Of a stretch of DNA of 7,407 nucleotides, positions 1 to 5,192 are shown piece by piece (position 1 is the stretch's first letter; each line of letters starts with the position of its first letter). Made by a program: the position numbers and the translations under genes. The notes beneath the pieces are model-generated. The model made no database searches and was not told the origin of the DNA. It worked only from the letters and a program-made list of their open reading frames with translations. Origin of the DNA: UBA668 sp046052275 (GTDB lineage: Bacteria; Actinomycetota; Acidimicrobiia; Acidimicrobiales; Ilumatobacteraceae); the NCBI GenBank assembly GCA_046052275.1, contig JBJOMQ010000124.1:1-7407 (forward strand), in the 5' to 3' direction.

Positions 1-925
1 ACACCCAGGCCTCTCCTGATCCGGTGCTCTGCGCATCGGGGCTGCCGGACACGCCGATCACGTAGTCCATGACGAGGACGACGACGTTGTGCGTCGTGAT
101 CACGGAATTCGTGCCCGCATCCTCGTGGACGTCGCCGTTCTGCTTCCGCTCGTAGAGGCCCGTGCTGGGATTCCATGTCCATTCGGCGTCGTAGATGCCC
201 ATCTCGACTCGAACACCGTTGGCGACGATGCCGGGCACCTCGTCGTCGGCGCTGCGGTACTCGAAGAGCTTCGGCGGCAGGCCCCACCCCTCGAGCGCCA
301 ACTCCCAGAGCTTCGTGGTGCGCGAGTAGAGGTTGTGGGGCTGCTTGCGTGACGGCTCTCGGTAGTAGGCCGGCACTCGGCTCGGGCCCATGTTGACGAG
401 ATCGCTGTCGTCGACCTCGTTGGTGACGGTGGCATTGCCGCCGCTCCAGGCGAACAGCGGCTTGTTCAGGCATCCGAAGAGGTCGATGTCCTGCAGGCGA
501 CCCGACCTGATGGGTCCGACGGGGTCACTGCCCTGACTGTGGAACACCATCGCGAAGCGCGTGATGTTGTCGTTGACGATCTCCTCGACGACGATGTCGG
601 CCGCGTTGAACCCGGTCTGCGGATTTGCAGCAGGCGCATTGTCGATCTTCACGACGAGCGCTGGGCGGTCGGTGAAGCCCTCGGCCACGGGCAGGCCGGT
701 GAGCGGATACACCGGCACCGGGATGGTGGTCGTGGTGGGAGGGATCGTGGTGGTGGACGTCGTCGACGAGGTGGTCGACGCAATCGTCGTGGCGGGCTCG
801 GATGTGGTGGCGGGCGACGTGGCAGGTTCGCCGCTGCAGGCGGCGGCGAGCACGGCACTGGCGCTGAGGAGCGCCACCGCCAGCCGCCGGCCGACGCCGG
901 GGGAGGTCGGATTGGTCGATGTCAT
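1..925 (-). CDS. DUF3048 (YerB-like) lipoprotein, C-terminus cut by window edge
   Basis: Reading from the ATG at 925-923, 308 codons stay open to the left edge, so the 3' end is missing. Residues 1-29 form a signal peptide with twin Arg (13-14), a hydrophobic stretch and a lipobox-like LAAAC ending at Cys30, so a lipid-anchored exported protein is likely. Residues about 31-70 are a Thr/Ser/Pro linker. The DUF3048 domain begins at YPLTGLP (73-79) and continues with RPALVVKIDN (87-96), the ADIVVEE and ITRFAMVFHS blocks, VGPIRSGR (136-143) and PHNLY (196-200). From about 245 (YDAEWTWNP) to the edge, the sequence fits the start of the DUF3048 C-terminal domain. The family is widespread in Gram-positive bacteria (Bacillus YerB); its biochemical role is not established. 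The gene is divergent from the nfuA-like gene. Family call sure; function unknown. Confidence 0.9.
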   Translation of the reverse strand, partial: MTSTNPTSPGVGRRLAVALLSASAVLAAACSGEPATSPATTSEPATTIASTTSSTTSTTTIPPTTTTIPVPVYPLTGLPVAEGFTDRPALVVKIDNAPAANPQTGFNAADIVVEEIVNDNITRFAMVFHSQGSDPVGPIRSGRLQDIDLFGCLNKPLFAWSGGNATVTNEVDDSDLVNMGPSRVPAYYREPSRKQPHNLYSRTTKLWELALEGWGLPPKLFEYRSADDEVPGIVANGVRVEMGIYDAEWTWNPSTGLYERKQNGDVHEDAGTNSVITTHNVVVLVMDYVIGVSGSPDAQSTGSGEAWV

Positions 926-934
926 GCGGCCGCC

Positions 935-940
935 ATTCTT
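935..940 (-). promoter_or_regulatory. Weak candidate -10 element for the DUF3048 gene
   Basis: Read on the minus strand the bases are AAGAAT, ending 9 nt before the ATG at 925. It resembles a -10 box but lacks the first T, has no recognisable -35, and is a poorer match than the other three elements in this window. No Shine-Dalgarno sequence is seen before this start, so a very short or absent leader is likely. Low confidence. Confidence 0.25.
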
Positions 941-973
941 GCAGCGGCTCGGTATGCGCACGTGGCACGCCGG

Positions 974-985
974 TAGCCTGACGGC
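974..985 (+). promoter_or_regulatory. Leaderless-type -10 element of the nfuA-like gene
   Basis: TAGCCT (974-979) fits the TANNNT -10 pattern and is followed by 6 nt and then the GTG at 986. This is the distance expected if transcription starts on the first base of the start codon. There is no Shine-Dalgarno sequence and no clear -35 at 16-18 nt upstream. The same arrangement precedes two minus-strand genes in the window, which strengthens the call. Confidence 0.6.
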
Positions 986-1633
986 GTGACTTCTGCCGCT
1001 CCCGCGACTGACGCGACCGACGCCCCCGACATGATCGTCACGATCACGCCGGCGGCCCTCGCCGAACTGCTGGCGCTGCGCGACACCGAGCCGGATGCCG
1101 CAACGCTCGGCCTCAGGCTCGAGGTGATCAGCAAGCCGGGCGAGGACTTTGCCTACGACCTGAGCTTTGATGTGGTCACCACCGCAGCGTTCACCGACGA
1201 GGTGCGCACCCACCGCAGCGGCGACCACTCGTTGAAGGTGATCATCCCGGCGACGAGCATCAGCCTCATCAGCGGCGCCACGCTCGACCACTCGTCCTCA
1301 GCGGGCCTCGTGATTCGCAATCCGAACAAGCCGCTGCCGCCGTCCGTCGAGGGACTCGTGCGCGACGACGAGCTCAGCGCACGGATCGAGACCGTCATCA
1401 GCGCTGACGTCAATCCGGCACTTGCGGCTCATGGCGGATTCGTCACGTATGTCGGCCACGACAGCGAGGGCACTGCGTACCTCACCATGGGCGGGGGCTG
1501 CCATGGCTGCTCCATGAGCCGGATGACCATGCTCGACGGCGTGCAGACGATGGTGGTCGAGTCGATCCCCGAGATCGAGCGAGTCCGCGATCTCACCGAT
1601 CATTCCTCCGGCGAGAACCCCTACTACCACTGA
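986..1633 (+). CDS. nfuA: NfuA-type iron-sulfur cluster carrier/scaffold
   Basis: The predicted protein of 215 aa has the two-domain layout of NfuA. Residues about 16-115 resemble the A-type (IscA/ErpA) fold but contain no cysteine, as in the degenerate A-type domain of E. coli NfuA. Residues about 130-205 are a NifU C-terminal domain with a CxxC motif (GGGCHGCSMS, Cys172 and Cys175), the site where two subunits are known to hold one [4Fe-4S] cluster. The tail GENPYYH resembles the E. coli NfuA C-terminus. Expected role: passing Fe-S clusters to cytosolic apo-enzymes, especially under oxidative stress or iron limitation. The GTG start at 986 is chosen because a -10 element sits exactly 6 nt before it. 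An ATG at 1031 would give the usual family N-terminus (MIVTI) and remove a 15-residue Ala/Asp/Thr-rich extension. It stands alone on the plus strand. Confidence 0.9.
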   Translation: MTSAAPATDATDAPDMIVTITPAALAELLALRDTEPDAATLGLRLEVISKPGEDFAYDLSFDVVTTAAFTDEVRTHRSGDHSLKVIIPATSISLISGATLDHSSSAGLVIRNPNKPLPPSVEGLVRDDELSARIETVISADVNPALAAHGGFVTYVGHDSEGTAYLTMGGGCHGCSMSRMTMLDGVQTMVVESIPEIERVRDLTDHSSGENPYYH

Positions 1634-1641
1634 TCTCGCCG

Positions 1642-1660
1642 CGGCTGGCTGGATCAGCCG
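1642..1660. terminator. Small hairpin between convergent genes, possible two-way terminator
   Basis: CGGCTG (1642-1647) and CAGCCG (1655-1660) form a 6-bp GC-rich stem around a 7-nt loop. It lies at the junction of the nfuA-like stop (1631-1633) and the membrane-protein stop (1654-1656), overlapping the end of the latter. There is no T-run on either side, so intrinsic termination would be weak. Its position is the main argument for it. Confidence 0.35.
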
Positions 1661-2436
1661 TCGAACCAGAAGTCGCGCACCGGACTGCCGGTCTCGAACC
1701 AGTACCACCCATCGCCGATCGCCACCAGCTCCCTGATGCCGCCAGCGGCCTCGATGGAGCCGTCGGGGCTGTAGGCAAGGCCTGTTCCCGAGTCGGGTGG
1801 TGCGTCCGGCGCATCGTCGACCTCGACGTAGAGGCGCAGTCCCCCGTCGACAGTGCGCACCACTGCATTGCCCCAGCACCATCGCCCCGTGGTGTCGGCT
1901 GAGAAGTCGAGATCGGTGCGGGCCGCCTCCGTCATCGCGGCGTCGCACTGGGCCCAGCGCAATCGCGCCGGCCCGCCGACGAGTACGAATCCGCCGACGA
2001 CGAGCGTGACGGCAAGCCACGCCGTCCACCAGCGCGCCGAGTGGCCGGTGCGGCGCAGCTCCTCGACGGCGGTGCGTACGAGGAAGCCGAAGACGGCCAT
2101 CGCCCAGAGGGCGCCGCCGTTCCATCGCTGGCCGGGATCGCTGAGATCCCAGGCGATGCCGGGTGCCAGCACGGCAGGCAGCACGAAGACGGCGATTGCG
2201 ACCAGACGCGGATGGCGGGTGATGAGCGGATGCGTGCCGACCTCGCTGAGCAGCGCCGACTGCTGGGTGATCACCCACCGCGTGCCGAGCGGCGTGAGCT
2301 GCAGCACGACGGCGAGCGCCACGAGCCACAGCAGCGTCCAGAACGGGGCGAGCGGGAAGAAGAAGGCCGCAAGGCCGACGATGAGTGCGGCGCTCGCGAT
2401 GGCCCAGCCCCAGCCGGGACGCGAGTCGTCGGTCAC
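1654..2436 (-). CDS. Membrane protein of unknown function, five predicted helices and an exposed C-terminal domain
   Basis: I do not recognise this family. The 260-aa protein has a short polar N-terminus and hydrophobic stretches at about 11-30, 32-49, 77-95, 107-122 and 136-154. A soluble C-terminal region of about 105 residues (156-260) follows. With five helices the N- and C-termini lie on opposite sides. The C-terminal part has two cysteines (164 and 187) that could form a disulfide if it faces outward, and it is rich in Trp, Asp and Gly (WCWGN, DGWYWFE, RDFWFDG), suggesting a compact beta domain. The GTG at 2436-2434 is chosen because a TAGGAT element ends 7 nt before it; an ATG at 2499 would place 53 nt inside the upstream PLP-enzyme gene. 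It is last in the minus-strand block, 10 nt after that gene. Real gene: likely; function: unknown. Confidence 0.75.
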   Translation of the reverse strand: MTDDSRPGWGWAIASAALIVGLAAFFFPLAPFWTLLWLVALAVVLQLTPLGTRWVITQQSALLSEVGTHPLITRHPRLVAIAVFVLPAVLAPGIAWDLSDPGQRWNGGALWAMAVFGFLVRTAVEELRRTGHSARWWTAWLAVTLVVGGFVLVGGPARLRWAQCDAAMTEAARTDLDFSADTTGRWCWGNAVVRTVDGGLRLYVEVDDAPDAPPDSGTGLAYSPDGSIEAAGGIRELVAIGDGWYWFETGSPVRDFWFDG

Positions 2437-2449
2437 GTCGCCGATCCTA
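2437..2449 (-). promoter_or_regulatory. Leaderless-type -10 element, sharing bases with the preceding stop codon
   Basis: On the minus strand TAGGAT (2449 to 2444) is followed by 7 nt and the GTG at 2436. Its first three bases are the TAG stop codon (2449-2447) of the upstream PLP-enzyme gene. No good -35 is visible, and no Shine-Dalgarno sequence lies at a usable distance. It could give the membrane-protein gene its own transcript in addition to read-through. Confidence 0.55.
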
Positions 2450-3619
2450 CGCAGCGTCGCCGATGGCCCCGAGCAGGTCGGCGATGAGGTCGCCAGCATC
2501 CTCGAGGCCCACCGAGATGCGCAGCAGGCCGGCCGTGACCCCCTGCTCTGCGGCCTCGGCGGCAGTCAGGCTGGCGTGGGTGGTGGTACACGGATGGCAG
2601 ATCAGGGTCTCTGGGCCGCCGAGCGAGGTGGCCACGCGGATGATGGAGAGCGCCGACATCAGCCGCTCGGCTGCGGGGCGGCCGCCGCCCATCTCGAATG
2701 CGAGGACTGTCCCGAAGTGGTGCATCTGCCGGCATGCCGTGGCGTGCTGGGGGTGCGAGTCGAGGCCCGGATAGTGCACTGCTGACACCGCCGTGCACTC
2801 GGCGAGTGCACGCGCCAGCGCAAGCGCGGTCGTCGACTGGCGCTGGGTGCGCACGTCGAGTGTGCGAATGCCGCGTAGGGCATTGAGCGCATCGAACGGC
2901 GAGGGAGTCGCACCGTGGAGCACGCCGTATCCCCAGATTGCGTCGATGAGGTCGCGTTCGCCGCTGACCACGCCGAGCGTGGCGTCGTTGTGTCCGGCAA
3001 TGCCCTTCGTCGCCGAATGCAGCGAGAGGCTGACACCGTGGTCGAGCGGTTGCTGCCCGAGCGGCGTGGCGAAGGTGGAGTCGACGAGCGTGATGGGGCC
3101 GCCGATGCTGCCGAGCTCGTCGAGGTCGACGATGCCGAGCGTGGGGTTCGAGGGCGTCTCGGCCAGCACGAGCATCGTGCGACCCGGCTCGACTGCGCTG
3201 GCGAAGGCACCTGGCTGCGTGCCGTCGACGAAGGTGACGTCGATGCCGAAGCGCGCGCACGGGCCCTGCAGGAAGGCGAGTGTTGCGGAGTACAGCGTTC
3301 GCTGGGCGACGATGTGGCTGCCACTCCCGCACAGCGCCAGCACGACGGTGCTGAGCGCGCCCATCCCGCTGGCGAACGCCAGTGCCGCCTCGGCCCCCTC
3401 GAGGTCGGCGACCGCCTCTTCGAAGGCCTGCACGGTGGGATTCCCATAACGGCTGTAGAACTCGTCGGAGCGCTGCCCGACGGCGCGACGGTGCGCATCG
3501 TCGAAGTCGGTGCTCTCCCACACCGAGCTCGCCCACAGCGGGGGCGCCAGTGACCGCTCGTGGCGGCCGCTGAGGATGGCTCGCGTGGCCGGCTGGAGCC
3601 GGTCGGGCGTGTCGGGCAT
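2447..3619 (-). CDS. Cys/Met-metabolism PLP-dependent enzyme (cystathionine gamma-synthase/lyase family)
   Basis: The protein has 390 aa, the usual length for this fold-type I family, which carries out beta- or gamma-elimination and replacement on sulfur amino acids and O-acyl-homoserines in the cytosol. Visible hallmarks in order: YSRYGNPT (55-62; Tyr and Arg that reach the neighbouring subunit's PLP phosphate), SGMGA (84-88), Asp180 in LVDSTFATP (expected to pair with the PLP ring nitrogen), SATKGIAGH with the Schiff-base lysine at Lys205, SLGGPETL (332-339), and Arg367 in LLRISVGLE for the substrate carboxylate. The active-site tyrosine block reads LYSAT (109-113), where the family usually has YGGT or, in methionine gamma-lyases, YGCT, so a typical methionine gamma-lyase is unlikely. 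MetB, MetC, cystathionine gamma-lyase and a sulfhydrylase all remain possible. It starts 23 nt after the DMFase-like gene. Confidence 0.9.
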   Translation of the reverse strand: MPDTPDRLQPATRAILSGRHERSLAPPLWASSVWESTDFDDAHRRAVGQRSDEFYSRYGNPTVQAFEEAVADLEGAEAALAFASGMGALSTVVLALCGSGSHIVAQRTLYSATLAFLQGPCARFGIDVTFVDGTQPGAFASAVEPGRTMLVLAETPSNPTLGIVDLDELGSIGGPITLVDSTFATPLGQQPLDHGVSLSLHSATKGIAGHNDATLGVVSGERDLIDAIWGYGVLHGATPSPFDALNALRGIRTLDVRTQRQSTTALALARALAECTAVSAVHYPGLDSHPQHATACRQMHHFGTVLAFEMGGGRPAAERLMSALSIIRVATSLGGPETLICHPCTTTHASLTAAEAAEQGVTAGLLRISVGLEDAGDLIADLLGAIGDAA

Positions 3620-3631
3620 GGGGAGAGGCTA
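3620..3631 (-). promoter_or_regulatory. Leaderless-type -10 element of the PLP-enzyme gene
   Basis: On the minus strand TAGCCT (3631 to 3626) is followed by 6 nt and the ATG at 3619. Hexamer and spacing are identical to those before the nfuA-like gene. A weak -35 candidate, CTGTCG (3654 to 3649), lies 17 nt upstream inside the end of the preceding gene. The intervening CTCCCC is the opposite of a Shine-Dalgarno sequence. Confidence 0.55.
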
Positions 3632-3642
3632 GGTCCTGTGCG

Positions 3643-5175
3643 TCAGCGCGACAGCCGCTGCAGCACGTTGCGGGTCACCTGGCCGACAGCAGGATCGGCG
3701 AGGGCATACACCCAGTCGGTGGACCCGATGGTGGCCACCGTGCCGGCGCTGCTCGGACGGCAGGTGAGCATGACCGCATTGCCGTGGCGGACGCGGGCGA
3801 TCGAGTCGGCACTCTCGTCGCCATACAGCCGAGATGCGACGAACTCGAGGTCGCACTGCTCGCTGCTTGCTGCCACTGATGCCGGATAGTCGCCGGCCCC
3901 GAGATTCGAGGACGGGGCGAATGCCACGACCTCGATGTCGGGTGGCCTATCGGGATTCACCGACACCGGAAGGCCGTACTCGTCGAAGCCCAGCCGGCAG
4001 CCGACGGTCTCGTAGCCCACGGCGCCGTGCGCGGCGCCGAGTTGGTCGCCGTATCTCAGGCCCGTCCCCTCGAGCATCCAGTGCGTGTCGCGGTACACGG
4101 TGAACCCGCCCGATGCCCGTGGCGTCGAACGGCCGAATCGGCTGTAGAGCCCGAACGCCGAGCCCGCGCCGAGGAACCACCACTCGGGGCGCCCGACGAC
4201 AGGATCGCACCACATGCCTGACATCGACTCGGCGTTGTCGGTGCCGAGCACCGGGTCGTCGCGATGGGCGCGGTACTTGTAGGCGGTCATGTCGCGACCG
4301 CCACGCGACAGGCGCACCTGCCAGAACATGGTGTTGCCGGAGAAGCTGGCGTAGTTGCCGCCGTCGGCAACGTGGCGCTCGATGGTGTCGCGCTGTGCCG
4401 CAGACCAGTACTCGTCGTGCCCGACGCCGAGGACGAGCCGATAGCCGCCGACCACCGAGGGTCGCTGTTCGAGATCGCTCGACACGGCGTAGTCGAATTC
4501 GATGCCCTGCGACTCGGCCCATTCGACGAAGCGGCGCTCGTAGGCGAACCAGCCCGACGAGCTCATGTAGCCGGGATAGCCATTCGCCCAGCGGTACTCC
4601 TGATAGGCGGCGCCGTCGGTGTCGGGCTCGGCGCCGGGCGCGGTGACAGGACTCTTGCGGTCGATGTTGTCGACACGCGGCCGCATCAGCAGCCCGCGGC
4701 CGAATGGGCGGTCGAAGCTCACCTGGTGTCCGCCGGTGTAGAGGCTCCTGCCACCCCAGTTGTTGTAGGCGTTGTAGGTGTTGGTGGCGAGGACGAGCAG
4801 CATCGGCGAGGTTGGCCTGGCCGCCCGCACCACGAACAGGGCGTGGCCGACGGCGCGCTCGTGCACGGCACCGTGGGCGTGCAGCGTGACGAGATAGGCC
4901 CCGCTGCGCCAGTCGGCGGCGACGGGGATCTCGAGGCTCGATGGCCAGCCGCATCCGGACGCGTCGGCCGTGTCGGGGGTGGGATGGGCGACCCCGGCGA
5001 GGTCGGTCGCCGACCACACCGGTGACGCCGGACCGTCACCTCCCCACCGTGAGACCGAGACGTCGTAGCGCTCAGTCGCGCACCATGCGTGGAGTCGCAC
5101 CACGTCGCCTGGTGCGTAACTGAGCCTGTCGCAGTACGCCTCGACTGCGTCGTAGTGGGTGACGTCGTCGGCCAT
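3643..5175 (-). CDS. N,N-dimethylformamidase large-subunit (DmfA2) homologue
   Basis: The 510-aa protein has no signal peptide. Residues about 1-118 look like a beta-sandwich opening typical of the family (LSYAPGDVVRLHAWC, then YDVSVSRWGGDG). The core carries NTYNAYNNWGGRSLY (132-146) and GVGHDEYWS (250-258), both strongly characteristic of dimethylformamidase large subunits. In the Paracoccus enzyme the active site is a mononuclear iron held by two tyrosines and a glutamate, with the histidine of the same HxE motif nearby. Here His253 and Glu255 are present, and Tyr134 lies at about the right distance to be the first tyrosine; the second cannot be placed by eye. Known enzymes are larger (around 750 aa) and pair with a small subunit; none is visible here. 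Amide hydrolysis is therefore likely, dimethylformamide as substrate uncertain. It follows the amidohydrolase gene by 17 nt and has a strong ribosome binding site. Confidence 0.82.
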   Translation of the reverse strand: MADDVTHYDAVEAYCDRLSYAPGDVVRLHAWCATERYDVSVSRWGGDGPASPVWSATDLAGVAHPTPDTADASGCGWPSSLEIPVAADWRSGAYLVTLHAHGAVHERAVGHALFVVRAARPTSPMLLVLATNTYNAYNNWGGRSLYTGGHQVSFDRPFGRGLLMRPRVDNIDRKSPVTAPGAEPDTDGAAYQEYRWANGYPGYMSSSGWFAYERRFVEWAESQGIEFDYAVSSDLEQRPSVVGGYRLVLGVGHDEYWSAAQRDTIERHVADGGNYASFSGNTMFWQVRLSRGGRDMTAYKYRAHRDDPVLGTDNAESMSGMWCDPVVGRPEWWFLGAGSAFGLYSRFGRSTPRASGGFTVYRDTHWMLEGTGLRYGDQLGAAHGAVGYETVGCRLGFDEYGLPVSVNPDRPPDIEVVAFAPSSNLGAGDYPASVAASSEQCDLEFVASRLYGDESADSIARVRHGNAVMLTCRPSSAGTVATIGSTDWVYALADPAVGQVTRNVLQRLSR

Positions 5176-5179
5176 GGTG

Positions 5180-5185
5180 CCTCCT
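5180..5185 (-). promoter_or_regulatory. Shine-Dalgarno site of the DMFase-like gene
   Basis: AGGAGG on the minus strand ends 4 nt before the ATG at 5175-5173. It is the only strong Shine-Dalgarno sequence before any start in the window, and it sets the start of this gene, since the frame stays open much further upstream inside the preceding gene. Confidence 0.8.
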
Positions 5186-5192
5186 GGCGGGT

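Noticed and set aside
680..800. Repetitive GTGGTG/GTCGTG-rich stretch that could be taken for a DNA repeat
   Set aside because: It encodes the Thr/Ser linker after the lipoprotein signal peptide; the codons vary and there is no fixed repeat unit.
959..964. CACGTG palindrome between the two divergent genes, possible operator
   Set aside because: The symmetry does not extend beyond 6 bp, which is common by chance at this base composition.
1298..2329. Minus-strand frame of about 340 codons across the nfuA-like and membrane-protein genes
   Set aside because: The translation is Arg/Ala/His-rich low-complexity sequence typical of out-of-frame GC-rich DNA, and it crosses two genes with clear coding features.
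2433..3536. Minus-strand frame of about 367 codons overlapping the PLP-enzyme gene
   Set aside because: The PLP-enzyme frame has the complete family motif set, including the lysine; this one is Arg/His-rich with no motif.
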